DNA of 64,000 nucleotides from Amphiprion ocellaris (lineage: Eukaryota; Chordata; Actinopteri; Pomacentridae). Below are positions 41,700-53,450 of this stretch, in pieces. The first letter of the stretch is position 1, and each line of letters opens with the position of its first letter. A program made the translations under genes and the position numbers. A model generated the notes under the pieces. It saw nothing but the letters and a program-made list of their open reading frames with translations. It did no database searches and was not told where the DNA came from. The stretch spans positions 28,344,770 to 28,408,769 of the forward strand of contig NC_072775.1 in the NCBI RefSeq assembly GCF_022539595.1. The letters are read 5' to 3'.

Positions 41700-43073
41700 G
41701 CCAATTTTGGTTTCTGATTAAAGACAGTCTCACTGACTATCAGAGGGCTATGAAAGAGGCAAAATGTCAATATTTATCTAATATCATCTCCAGCAACAGT
41801 CATCGCCCCAGAATTCAGTTCAACACAATGAACTCTTTTGTAAACCCATACACCTCTGTTCTAACTGGTGCTTCAGTTTAGACTTGTGATAGTTTCCTTC
41901 ACTTTTTCACTAATAAAGTTGTCACTATCAGGCAGCTCACTGCAGGATATTTGAATGTTGACTTGACAGTTGCTCCGGCACATTCTGCTGTGTTTGAGCC
42001 GTTTGAACTGGTTTCTCAGTCAACTCTCACTAAAGTGGTACAACATACGAAACCTACAAGCTTCCCCTTGGACACTGTTCGCACCAAATTATTGTCAGAG
42101 ATTTTTAACATTGTTGGTCCTAGTCTGCTTAGTTTTATTAACTCTTGTCTCAGTTCTGGACTTGTTCCAGCTGCATTAAAACATGTTGTGGTTGGCCTCT
42201 CCTTAAAAAAACCTCAGCTTGATCCTTGAATTTTATCAAATTTTATACCTGTTACACATTTGCTTTTTTTGTCCAGGGTTGTAGAAAAAGTTGTTTCTAC
42301 TCAGTTACAGTCTTTCCTAGAGGACAATGACATTTTTGATAAATTCCAATCCGGGTTCAGATCTCGTGAGTCTGCTCTGTTAAAGGTCCACGATGAAATT
42401 GCATTGTCCGTTGATGCCAAGCCTAATTCTAGTGCTGCTGGACCTCACAGCAGCCTTTAAACAAGGTGGAAGATACAGTCCTCTTGTCTTGTCTGAACCA
42501 ATATGTTGGCTAAAAGGTGGTTCACTTCCTACCTTACTGATCAGAGTTTTTCAGTAATGACTGATGACTTTTCCTCCTCTCGCGTGTCTCTCTCTTGTGG
42601 GGTGCCGCAAGGTTCAATTCTTGGTCCTACTCTGTTGTCCTTTCATGTGCTGCTGCTTGGGTCAATTATAGCAAAACATAGTGTCTTTCCACTGTTATGC
42701 AGATGACACATTCAGATTTACCTACCAGTCCGACCAACATAAAGTGAGGCACTGAGTAGTGTAACTAGTTGTATTAAGGACATTAAGCAGTGGTTGTCAT
42801 CTAACTTTCTACTTTTAAATGAGGACAAAACTGAATGCATTCTGTTTGGGGGTACTGATATATCAGGTTTCGGTACAATGACTTTCAGAGCGATGGTCAA
42901 AAATCTTGGAGTGATATTTGACAGAAATTTGAAATTTGACAAACAAATTGACACAATAGTCAAAGCAAGTTTCTTTGAACTATGTCTTTTAGCCAAAGTC
43001 AAGCCTTTTCTTAATAGTACCAACCTCGAAAAAGATATTCATGCTTTCATCAGCTCAAGACTGGTCTACTGCA
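41700..43073 (+). mobile_element. L2-like LINE, decayed, first part
   Basis: Translation in changing frames gives DYQRAMKEAKCQYLSNIISS (linker), PLDTVRTKLLSEIF, EDNDIFDKFQSGFRSRESAL and LSCGVPQGSILGPTLLSFHV. Then come NFLLLNEDKTECILFGG and KNLGVIFDRNLKFDKQI (RT to thumb). The YADD region is damaged (CR*HIQI near 42705). It is cut at 43073 by a DNA transposon and resumes at 44375. Confidence 0.75.
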
Positions 43074-44374
43074 CTACTCAGTCCCTCCAGGAATTCGTGA
43101 TGATGCGATCACATGAATTCACACGAATTCAACCAATCTCCGCGAATTCTGCGCAACCTTGCAATTTTGTCCAATCACAGCAACTTTTCCGCAATTTTGG
43201 CCAGCCTCCCATGAGTTCCACCAATCATAGCAGTCCCCAGCACAAACGTAATGCACGTACATCACCAAATTCACTTCCTTGTTTTTGGTTTGAAGATGCA
43301 GACATGTCCCATTCTAATGTCTCTCATTTACTAACAAAAATTACTGCTGAAGACTGTGCAAAACACTTAATTTCCTGATGCTCTTCACCAAAGCAGAAGT
43401 AAACTGTTTTACACCCGTGCAATATTGTGGTGGAATACAAAAAAAGAAGAAAAAAAAAATCATCGATTGATAAACACTGTTCTACCACGAAACATATTAG
43501 GAGAATGGCTGAAACGAGCGGACTACAGAGCAGAAAAATCACCGTGATGGAAACTGTTGGATCCAGATCTGTTGGAGCACTGAAAGAATGAAGGTAAGTT
43601 AGATTACTTATTCCGCCAAGGAATGTGGCGAAGTTATGTGACGATCGGCATATGTGAATCATTCCTTTGTTAGCAACATCACTCAAAAACTGACAAAGGG
43701 ATTTGGATGAAATTTTCAGAGAAGGTCAGAAATGACACAAGGACCAAGTGATTAGATTTTGGCAGTGATGCGGCTTATAATCTGGATCCATGGATTTGTT
43801 AAGGATTTCCCATGGAGATAGCGGCACGGCATCTGACAGCGTCATGGTAACCATGGCAACAAGTGAAAGCTACCTCAGCGACCTGCTGACAATCACATCA
43901 TTGCGATCCTACTACAAATCCACCGCTGTGGACGTATCGGAAATGATTAAAGGAACAATTGATTAAATTGTGAGGATGTTATCAATCCAAATATGCAATA
44001 TCCAAATATGATTCAGTCAATAGTAAATGATGATTTTGTGCCTTAAATCTACCAACCACTTCATGTCAAGCCAATATCTGGCTGCTGCTAATTTCTCACC
44101 ATGGTATGCCAGCTTTTGTGTAAATGGGCTGGAGCGTTAAATAATTAATTTCGGAATAAATATTGTCAATTACAATGCTGAAACCTGTTCGAAAAACTGA
44201 AAAAAATGCAGCTTTTTAGCGATTGTCACTGTCTCCTGCAATTTCATCGCAACAAATAAGCTTAAAACATCTTAACTTACATCACAATTTTTTAGAAAAG
44301 CTGCCGCAAATTCAGGCATTTTCGGCCGCAACAATCTCGGCAATCTCCTGCGAAATCCTGGAAGGACTGACTAG
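43074..44374. mobile_element. 1.3-kb DNA transposon with TGCA target duplication, class unknown
   Basis: The left end reads CTACTCAGTCCCTCCAGGA. The reverse complement of the right end reads CTAGTCAGTCCTTCCAGGA. TGCA flanks it on both sides (43070-43073 and 44375-44378). With the element and one TGCA removed, the L2 frame on the two sides reads through as expected for that family (…YCNA…), which independently fixes the boundaries. The interior holds no recognised transposase; the 43097-43378 stretch is open in one frame but has no known motif. I cannot place it in a superfamily. Confidence 0.8.
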
Positions 44375-44510
44375 TGCAATGCAGTTTATATTGGCAATTC
44401 CCAGTCTTCCATCAGCCGCCTGCAACTCGTGCAAAATGCTGCAGTACGTTTTTTAACAAACACTCCCATATATGAGCACATCACCCCCGGAAACTCAACA
44501 CTGTCATGAT
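44375..44510 (+). mobile_element. L2-like LINE, second part
   Basis: The sequence continues the LINE broken at 43073 with residues like SQSSISRLQLVQNAA (near 44400-44445) and TPIYEHITP. This is the C-terminal RT region of L2 elements. It fades after about 44510. Confidence 0.65.
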
Positions 44511-44583
44511 ATACATGGTCTTCACAGGTGTGTGTAAAGTTTTGTTTATGACCATACATATATTTAGTTTATGGTTAGAACTA

Positions 44584-45090
44584 GTGGTGGGACGCGATTA
44601 AAAATATGAATCTAATTAATTCGAGGCTTTGTAATTAATTGCAATTAATCTGATTTTTGTCTAACAGCAATATCTGACACAATAAGCAAAGTTTTCCCAT
44701 TCAAATAAATTTTGGTTGATGACAGAATCGATGAATAGACATATGCGAACATAAACAACAAAAATGTTTATGTTTAATTTATATTTGTCTGTGCATTTTT
44801 CATCTGTCTACTACCTTCACAGACTACTGCAAACTCAAATGCAAGTATAGCTATTAAAGTCAACATGTTAAGACTTTTTGGAAACTCATGCATTTTCAAT
44901 GTCTAGAAAAGTGTTCTATTGTGGACTGGCTACACCGTTTGCTGGTACCAGGACTGTCCAAAAGTACCTGTCCAGAGGATCTGTCAATTTTTTTTATTTT
45001 ATTTTTTTAATTTAGCCTTTATTTATACAGGTAATCTCATTAAGACACTAGGTCTCATTCTCAAGAAATTTCTTGCATCCCACTCATTGT
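44584..45090. repeat. Possible decayed DNA-repeat debris
   Basis: TAGTGGTGGGACGCGATTAA near 44582, followed by AATTAATTGCAATTAATCTG, resembles a terminus I recall from teleost hAT-like repeats. TTTAGCCTTTATTTATACAG near 45013 resembles another common dispersed repeat. Limits cannot be set. Confidence 0.3.
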
Positions 45091-45720
45091 CTATGTGAAA
45101 TGCACTGCATTGCATGCTGATTGCATGCTGGTTGCATTGCGGCACGTTTCGAGCTGCGTTGCGGCACGTCTCCCCGCAGGTCATTTGCATCAAGTAGATT
45201 TGACTTCAACTTTATGCAAATTTGGCGCAGCGAGCAGAGGTCCAACGCACTACAAAACTTTCGTTGGACATCTAAACTGGCTGTTGTTGAACTAAAACAA
45301 GGACAGATTCAGCAACTGCTTAACTTATTTGTCATCTCAAATGCTTTCAGAAATATTTTCTGCCGAACTGTTCTCGTAATAAAAGAGAAAGTTTGTGACC
45401 GAACCACCATGTTGGTCCGACGCCTCTACCGGACTGAAAGTCTGAAGGGCTGTCATGTGACCAGGTACTGGCCCGCAAGTGACACGCCCACCAACCAGGC
45501 AATATTCAGATGTGGTGCCTTTCCATGCAAGAAAAAATGGATCCTGTGGACGCCTAGCTCTTGTCCAAGCTGCAATCGGAAAAATTTTTAAAAGTAAACT
45601 TTCTCACCAACAAGCCAAGCAATGTGGTTTCAACTTCCTTGACTGTTCACCAAACTTTGGTGGAGTGTGTGCATCAGTGTTACCAGTGTGCCAGTAATTA
45701 GGGAATTGAGAAAGGTGCAA
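45091..45720. other. Intron sequence with uninterpreted open frames
   Basis: A 156-codon frame (45121-45591) is open, but its peptide has no recognisable motif and the DNA contains repeated GCATTGC/GCATGCTG words typical of decayed repeats. I do not call a gene. Confidence 0.3.
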
Positions 45721-45723
45721 TTA

Positions 45724-46844
45724 CAGTTTTTCTCAGTCACTTTGGTACATTTCTCAGATCAGAATTGAAATTCTCAAAATTACTTGTTCAATCTTCACAT
45801 CATTGTGTCACTTGTGCACATTAAAAAAGCAGTTTCTCATTTCTTTGAACAAATTGCATATGCTTTGGTACATTCATGCGAATGATTATGTACAATTCTC
45901 TGCTGTTTTCTACATTATCAATTGCTTATGTCATGCCAATCAAAATGTATTATAATGGGTCTCTGTTGAATAGTCTCACCCCATACAACATTTAGGCATT
46001 AGTTCATCACATAAGTCTTTACATGCAAAATGGTTGAACAAATTGTCATAATATGCCAAGGATATGTCTATACATTTCCATTAGACTTTTTTTTCCTAAA
46101 TTTGTCCTGAATTGGTAAATAGCTCCAAGGTGAATCTTGACTTTCTCTAATGAAGGGAAATGTGTGAAAGGTTAGGGTTTTCTGAAATCGCTAAATGACG
46201 CAAGAGAAGGTATTCATGATGTGGATGAGAATTTGTGGCCCAACAGACAGGAACGTCAGGAGGTGCAGGAAGACTGCACTGTAATTCCTACAGCACTGCA
46301 TGTACAGTTTTCCCTTAGGAGATTGTCCTGTGTTCACATTTCTACTTTTGTTTTTTAGTTTTTTCTTTGTGCTATGCAGCTCTGTTTTCCTTTCTGTATC
46401 GTAATGACGTGGCCTGTCAATAAATTACAATACAAACAATAAAAGCGTCAATGTGAATCTTGTCCAGTCTCTTGCAATCAATCTCCCACATACACTAAGG
46501 TGTAACTTACAATTTACAATAATTGTCATCAAAACTTTAGCCATAGTTTACATCAGAACATCCCTCCAGAGTACAATGTTATAATGGCAACATGACTAAG
46601 CAATCTGACTGTCTTATCCACACACAATGACACAAGGACTTTTCATTCTGATGGCAATGACATGTTCATTGACACAGATATTTACTTTTGAGAGATGAAC
46701 TAAGGATTTTGAGCAAGAGACTGGCTTTTGCAGGTAATCCATGGTGCTTTGCAAATTGTACGAATTGTTTTGAGAAATGCGCTTACTGTTTTGCAAATGT
46801 TGAGGATGATGTGAGAAATGTAACAAAGCGACTGAGAAAAACTG
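45724..46844. mobile_element. Mariner/Tc1-type element, internally deleted, 1.1 kb
   Basis: The left end starts CAGTTTTTCTCAGTCACTTT. The reverse complement of the right end starts CAGTTTTTCTCAGTCGCTTT. Both are flanked by TA (45722-45723 and 46845-46846). Near 46218-46260, a + strand frame gives DVDENLWPNRQERQ, which I recall as the C-terminal end of fish IS630/mariner-type transposases. The catalytic core is missing, so it is a deletion derivative moved in trans. Confidence 0.8.
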
Positions 46845-47049
46845 TAAATGCGCTATTTTTTCAGTAATCAGTTGAAATTAGCATGTTAAAGTCACAGCCC
46901 TAGTTAGAAAACCATTTTTCCCAGTTTCCATTTATTACATTTACCAGGAAATGGGAAAAAAAAATTTAAATAGATTACCCCAAAATCCTGTTGCTGGATT
47001 AAACACAAAAAATTGCACATACACGGACACTGCTCATTGACATACTCAC

Positions 47050-47143
47050 CAAATACCTTTCCGAGAAAAATGCTTTTCACCAAGTTGAACTCGGTGTCTG
47101 AGGCCTCAGGCAGGGTATATGTGGACACTGGGTAGTGGTCCAA
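47050..47143 (-). CDS. cntnap2: cntnap2-like exon: laminin G domain segment
   Basis: 94 nt, with acceptor above 47143 (TTCTTCAG) and donor GTGAGTATG below 47050. It starts in phase 0 and ends in phase 1 after KVF. The peptide begins LDHYPVSTYTLPEASDTEF and continues NLVKSIFLGKVF, the central strands of the last laminin G domain. Confidence 0.88.
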
Positions 47144-47965
47144 CTGAAGAATATGGACAGAATAAAGTAACTGACAAATTCAACTTACAATTTAAGTCTC
47201 TATCCATGCAGATACCAGGTTTGAAATATCCGTCTCTGACCTCTGTCTACTGGTCTTCTCTATGGGCAAACCTTTGGGTAAAAGACTCTACAGTATTAAA
47301 AACTAAGCATTGAGCTTCTGCAGTAGCCCCCACCCAGAAGCAACCCATGTAATCAATGCTTCATTGGTTATACAAAGCACAAACACTGCATTCTAGCAAT
47401 AAAGGCATGGGCCACATGGCTGCACTATTCTTGGTTTACTGTATAGTAACTGTGTGTAACAGTGTGTTTTCTGTGGTCATGACTTGTGAGTATTATGCGA
47501 TTATATGGTTCTTGTGGAGTGTACTGAAACATGTCCGCTGTGCACTAAACGATTATATGTCTGCTGTTGCAGAGACACCAAAACAGATTCCAATCAGTGG
47601 TTTATATAACAGGTTCAAAGTACTGAATCAAGAAACTACTTGAAATTTCCAATTCAGGTGAACTCTTTAATATATTTTTTCTACAATTTCATCTGTAATG
47701 AAAATTAATATCAATATGTTAAATCATTTTAGGAAAATCATAATTGGCATTCTTCCAAGGTGACAAGTGTTGTGCAACTACATTTAAAAATCACTGATAT
47801 TTCTGTTCATTTGTGGAAAGGGTATGTTAATTTGCAAGGTTCCAAGGTGTTGGAGAACTCTGAATGAAGAAAGCAAATAAGCCTTATTTATGTAGCTTTT
47901 TTTTTTTAATGCATACATTATTCAGTTTAACTTTGTGAGGCAATATACTAGTAGGAAATACTAAC

Positions 47966-48099
47966 CTGCAGTTGAATCTCCCTCAGGTTCCTAGTTATGT
48001 TGACAGAGTGTGGCTGTCCGTTGGCCATGTTACGATGGTCAATATCTATGGTGTAAGGTTCTGTTAGCCCTCCAAGACGGTAACGGATTTGAAGAGTAC
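47966..48099 (-). CDS. cntnap2: cntnap2-like exon: laminin G domain segment
   Basis: 134 nt, phase 1 in and phase 0 out. The donor is CTGCAG|GTTAG. It encodes TLQIRYRLGGLTEPYTIDID followed by HRNMANGQPHSVNITRN. N-GQPH-V-I-R is the usual laminin G pattern before a beta-strand pair. Confidence 0.9.
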
Positions 48100-48192
48100 C
48101 TGGACACACCATCATACAGACATAGATATAGCTTCTTAAAAATATATATAAATGAATAAAAATTGAATCAGATATTATTTAAATGAGCCTAC

Positions 48193-48426
48193 CATTGTGT
48201 CTGAGCACAACAGCCACATAGTCTTGCGTCCTGGAACTGATATAGACCAGGATGCTGGGAGCACTGTACGTGCTAAAGCTGAACACCAGCTCCTCCTTAG
48301 TCAGGTTGGCCTCACTTGGAATACCAACAACTGACAGGCTCTTCATCTCCTGCAGAGCAAAAGGTCCTAACTCTGGCAGGAAGTCATAACGCACCAGGGT
48401 TCCTGTCTCAAAATAGCCACCTACAT
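48193..48426 (-). CDS. cntnap2: cntnap2-like exon: start of last laminin G domain
   Basis: 234 nt, phase 1 on both sides. The peptide runs DVGGYFETGTLVRYDFLPEL, then LTKEELVFSFSTYSAPSILV and RTQDYVAVVLRHNG. This is the N-terminal half of the membrane-proximal laminin G domain. Confidence 0.92.
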
Positions 48427-48530
48427 CTAACATACAAACACACACAGAAGGTGTTGATCACTAATGACAGATAGCATCATCTAATCTAACTTTATATAAT
48501 CAAATGTAATTCAATCTAGTATTGGGGTAC

Positions 48531-48767
48531 CATCAGTGCAGAAGGGTCCATCGTATGCAGTGAGTGAGCAGTCACAAGAGTATCCATTGTACTGCTCCAC
48601 ACACTTCCCTCCATTCCTGCAGTGCATGCCATAGCTGCTGCAGTGGCCCTGGCAGCCTGGATTCACCCCTGAAGTGATCTTTGCCCTCTCCTCCAGGTCA
48701 AAGGTCATACCATTAATTTTCAGAGCGCGCATGCAGCCAAGGAAGCCCCTCTGACCACTCGAAGCAC
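48531..48767 (-). CDS. cntnap2: cntnap2-like exon: laminin G end and second EGF-like domain
   Basis: 237 nt, phase 1 on both sides. It begins ASSGQRGFLGCMRALKINGM (end of a laminin G domain). It then encodes an EGF-like module with six cysteines, CQGHCSSYGMHCRNGGKC and YSCDCSLTAYDGPFC. The domain order laminin G, EGF, laminin G, transmembrane matches Caspr proteins. The donor at 48530 reads GATG|GTACC. Confidence 0.93.
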
Positions 48768-49757
48768 CTGGGACATAAGAAATAAAACAGCATAAGTTCA
48801 GACACAAAATACGGAACCCTAAGGCTGTTTTGTTCATGCTTTACATACACTAGTTCATTAACAACTGTGTGAACCATATTCACAGAGCACACAGGGAAAA
48901 CCCAACATACCCATGCCAGCACTACAGAAATACCATTAAAATCACTGACATGTGACGTGTATCACAGTGATCCATCTCAAATCTCACTATAATGCAAAGT
49001 TCTGCTAGGAAAACTTGGGCCCTAGCATTTATATTGATGTCTCTTTGGCTTGCACCGCTAACCCAAACATTGCTCCAGATCATCAGGCACGTGCAGAGGA
49101 GGCAGGGAGCTGGAGCACCTGCCCCTTTGCTTCTTGATGGTGCCCTTTTGTCAAAGTTTTTTTTTTGTATGTGTGTGAACGTCTGTGTGGCCCAAAATAA
49201 TAAAAAAAAAAACAAAAATGATAATAATTCAGATCTACCCTTGGTTGGTCACATGATCCCAGTAGACAGCCCTCACTGCCCAGATGTGCACTGTAGCTAA
49301 GCGCTAGCGCTGGTAGTCTAGAAACCGAAGACCCGAGGGGGGACTTCAACAACAGATGGTCCGGTGAGGAGATTTTGCAGTGGGATTCGTTTGTGCACGG
49401 TGTATTCTAGATGACTGACGAAGTGAAGTGAGCATCCTGTGTGTGTGCGTCTGACTCTGCCACACCTCATAAGTTCTACCTGCTAGTTAACCACACACAA
49501 CGTGCTGAGGGGGAAAAGTATGCCAGGCTTTTCCATATGTTTCTTCTGTCATGGGCAAAGTGCATTAGAGTGATGTATCATTTTGCTGTCAAGTGAGTTA
49601 CAGTGTTTTTCCTATTTCTAGAGGCAATTAGGCATAGGTTACGTTATTTCACTAAATGTACATCCATATTCACATTATTTTGGACTATTACAATATAAAT
49701 ACAACAACAATAATAATTAGAAGAATTTGAATTGTGATTTTCTCAACCTCTCATTGG

Positions 49758-49759
<2 letters not shown>
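48768..49759. other. Start of 15-kb intron; little recognised
   Basis: A repeat-like patch at about 49000-49200 (CAGATCATCAGGCACGTGCA and a T run) resembles a common dispersed repeat but cannot be classified. No exon is visible. Confidence 0.35.
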
Positions 49760-49788
<29 letters not shown>

Positions 49789-50100
49789 GCTGGAGTCTAT
49801 CCCAGCTGACTCGGGCGAAGGCAGGGGACACCCTAGACAGGTCGCCAGTCTGTCGCAGGGCTACATACAAAGACAAACAGGCACTCTCACATTCACACCT
49901 ATGGGCAATTTAGAATGATCAATTAACCTCAGCATATTTTTGGACTGTGGGAGGAAGCCGGAGTACCCGGAGAAAACCCACGCATGCACAGGGAGATCAT
50001 GCAAACTCCATGCAGAAAGATCCCGGGAAAGCCGGGACGCGAACCAGGGATCTTCTCGCTGCAAGGCGAAAGTGCTAGCCACTACACCACTGTGCAGCCC
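49760..50100 (-). mobile_element. tRNA-derived SINE with expanded G tract
   Basis: On the - strand, the 5' end reads GGCTGCACAGTGGTGTAGTG, with an A-box-like TGGTGTAGTGG and a B-box-like GGTTCGCGTCC. The body then matches the SINE at 58828-59196 (for example GGGTACTCCGGCTTCCTCCC). The 3' region is replaced by 30 G on the + strand (49760-49789), where the family has a short G tract. Confidence 0.7.
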
Positions 50101-51800
50101 TCATTTAAACATATCAGTGCGTATTTATAACATTTGTATATATACAGACACACAGACAGACACACACAAACACCCCTCCTCTATTCTCTTTCTCCCATTA
50201 TTGATGTTCCCCTTTCAGTGTATACAATATGAAGACATGTCTGTCAATAAATAAAGGATGAAACATTTCATGTTGAAGTCATGTTTGTGTCAAAATGACT
50301 GCTTGCATTTGGTTTTACTGAGGTTATAAAACAAAAAAAAGTTGTGAAATTAAAATAAAGATGTGTCACAATTGTTCCATTTTTGTCCTCCAATTTTATT
50401 TAAACTTAAAAGCAAGGACTCCAGGAAGAGTAGCTATGGTTAAACAGTCCAGTGTCTAACGGTGATCTAAATTCAACTTCATACATTATCTTTCTATGTC
50501 CTAAATTAATGCATAGCTTGAATTATGGCTTTGTGGATATAGGCTGTACCTCCAGCCCTCCTTTATTCTCGTCCCCCCATTAATGCTCCCCTTTCAGTTT
50601 ACGAATGAGCAACTAGTTCTGGTTAATTTCAAACAGTCAGCCTTGGCTGCAGCCTCTCTCAGCAGGAGTCTCCTACAAACAGTCAGCAGTATGGCAGGTC
50701 ACAGTCAGCCATTTTCAATATTAGTTATCTTTGTATCTTGTCATGATCACATAACACTTGTTTAATCAGCTACTATCTCTCCCGTGCTTTTTAGTTTCTA
50801 CACTCTCAGATCACTACAGTCCACCTCCAGCAAGATCAGCAGCAGCCCCATCGCCAAATCCCTCAACAGAAGCTGTTCAATGTACCCCATCAGGTCAAAC
50901 ATAGACTGCCCCCTAACAAAGATATGAGGTGTGGACAATGATATAGTATGTTGTGATTCCATGCTACATTTTTTATGAATATGGGTTGCTACAGTTCAAC
51001 CAGTTATATTGTAACAATGTTCCGTATGATGTTTCAAAGTTGTGCTCTATGTGCCCCCTTTTAACTTTGAGCTCCTGCACTTCCAAAGGTCTCTGCACGG
51101 CCCTGCAGATAATCCACTCCTTCATTGCAATAGTATTCCCCAACAACCTTGGGATCCCCAAACACTATAATGTGCTTTGCCACACTGCAAAAATTGCTCA
51201 AAAAACACAGCAGCCCAAGGTTCTGACGTGGGCACCAAACTCCCCAGATCTCACTTTGATTCAGTTCTATAGGATCCATCAGTAAAAGCCTTATCCACAG
51301 AGGCCCCAATATGCAAAGCACATAGGGACAAAAGATCTTCTGCCAACAATGCAGTGCCAGACACCATAGTACATCCCAAAAGGTCCCATGTCCTTGCCCA
51401 AATGGGAAAAAATAGTTTTGGTGGGACAAGAGGGATCTACACAACAATAGGTAGGTTGGTTGGTTTATTGATGTGACTGTTGTTGTATATGCTGCTGCAG
51501 CTCCATTCACCATCCAAACCCACACCAAATGTGTGCTTAATGTTGTTGATTCACTCAAATCTAACATTCATATATGTTTATAAAAGGCGACTGTAAGTTA
51601 GTCTAAGTGTCTCAAGAGGCACAAACACAGAAACTGTTTCTGTAACAAACCTGCTCGATATTGCAGCGGCGGTATTCAGTCAATCAGTGTAATACGGGGT
51701 CAAAGGGGCATCAAAACAAATACGATGTATAGAGCAATGGAGGAGGTAGTGGCTACAACAGCATTTTTTTTTTTGTGACAATGTGAATACAAATTACTCC
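50101..51800. other. Intron sequence, unresolved
   Basis: No termini or host exon were recognised. A frame on the - strand at 51061-51567 may be repeat-derived, but I cannot name the family. Confidence 0.3.
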
Positions 51801-51801
51801 T

Positions 51802-52617
51802 CACAGTGAGGGAAATAAGTATTTGATCCCCTACATATCTCAAGATTTTGGGCATATTCAACAAATTAGGTCTATAACTTGAATAGTAGGTCTATTTTTA
51901 CTATAAGAGACAGAATATGAAAAAAAAAAAAAACAATAAAACAATCCAGGAATGGTACATGGTCCAAGAAATCGTACAAGATTTCTTGGACCATGTACCA
52001 AGAAATCTTGTGCGAGAACCTCCTCCCCTCAGCCAGAGCACTTAAAAGGGACCATTTGATCCCCTACATGTGTCAAGATTTTGGACATATACAAAAAATA
52101 AGTTCTATAACTTGAATAGTAGGTCTGTTTTAACTGTAAGAGACAGAATATGAAAAAAACAATCCAGGAATGAATTGAATGGGGCCATGTACCAAGAAAT
52201 CTTGTGTGAGAACCTCCTCCCCTCAGCCACAGCACTTAAAATGGACCGTGGGTGGGTCTTCCAGCAAAATAATGACCCAAAGCATACGGTCAAGGTAACA
52301 AAACAGTGACTGAAGAAGCACATTAAAAACATGGAGTGAGCCTGGCCAGTCTCCAGACCTTAATTCTACCGAAAATCTATCGAGGGAGCTGAAGCTTCGT
52401 GTTTCCAAGCAACAGACTCGGAATGTTCAGGATCTGGAAAGAATCTGCAAAGAGTAGTGGTCTAAAATACTACCTGAGATTCGGGCAAACCTGGTGACCA
52501 ACTACAACTAACGTCCAATGCTTGTGCTTGCTAACAAGGGTTACTCCACCTAGTTTTGGGTCATGTTTTACTTAAGGATCAAATACTTATTTCTCTTGAT
52601 CAACTGGAAATTAAATT
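51802..52617 (+). mobile_element. Tc1 element B, left part
   Basis: The terminus CAGTGAGGGAAATAAGTATT matches, inverted, the sequence ending at 58793. The part contains a roughly 200-bp partial tandem duplication and then the transposase C-terminus at 52236-52540. There, FQQNNDPKHTVKV, LNSTENLSRELKL and QDLERICKE can be read through stops. The element is interrupted at 52617 by Tc1 element A. Confidence 0.75.
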
Positions 52618-52959
52618 ATGCACTCTCCTTCAAAAGTATTGAAACAGTGAGGCCAATTCCTTTATTTTTGGCTGTAGGCTGAAAACATTTGGGTTTGACA
52701 TCAAACAGCCAGCTCAGTCCTCTGTTTGTTTGTCAGTGTGCTCTGACTTTCTACACTTCTTAGTGTGTTTTAGTAAGTCTCCAAATTTAAACTAATAGTC
52801 AGTCAATGAAGGTTTGCTTTTACAGCCAAGAAGCGCACACATGGCTGCTCCTACAGACTTTAAAATCTACATTTAAGAAAGAATTCTGCTTCTGAAAATA
52901 AGCCCCCTGCTCTCTGCTTGGCTACCTGCTGGCAGAGCTATCTAAATAGCCTCAACATG

Positions 52960-53450
52960 GTGTGCTTCCACCTGCTACAGTCTGGACCTCTGCTAGCTCT
53001 ATCCTGGCCTGGCCTGGCCTACACCTACTAAAGCCTGGACCTCTGCTAGCTTTAGCCTGGCCTTGATCTTCCACCTGCCACAGTCTAGACCTCCATAGCC
53101 TGGCCTGATGCCCCACCTGCCACAGTTTGGACCTCTTTAGCATGCCCTGGACTCACTACAACCTGGACCTCTTCTAGCTTTAGCCTGGCCTGGCCCTCCA
53201 TCTGCTATAGCCTGAATCTCTGCTAGCTTTAGCATGGTCTGATCTTCCGCCTGCTACAGTCTGGACCTCCATAGTCTGGTCTGGACTTTGACGTGCCACA
53301 GGTTGGACTCTGTTAGCTCAGCCCAGCCTTCTAACTGCTGTGGCCTGGATCTCTGCTGGCATTGGCCGAGCCTGGCCTTCCACCTGCTACAGCCTGGACC
53401 TTGGCTAGCTTCAGCCTGGTCTTGCCCTCCACCTGCTATTGCCTGTGCCA
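52960..53450. repeat. Degenerate minisatellite, period about 50-60 bp
   Basis: Units built around CCACCTGCTACAGTCTGGAC and CTCTGCTAGCTTTAGCCTGG recur about nine times with substitutions and length changes. It sits at the upstream edge of the LINE fragment and may be that LINE's variable 5' region. Open frames across it are repeat artefacts. Confidence 0.75.

Noticed and set aside
45121..45591. 156-codon + strand frame as a novel gene
   Set aside because: No motif, no splice context and repeat-like words; probably decayed repeat.
48713..49352. Short frames upstream of exon 48531-48767
   Set aside because: They cross the AG acceptor at 48768-48769 and encode intron; the phase from exon 63729-63947 defines the true exon start.
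51820..52240. CRISPR-like or satellite array
   Set aside because: Only two imperfect copies within a Tc1 element; a local duplication.
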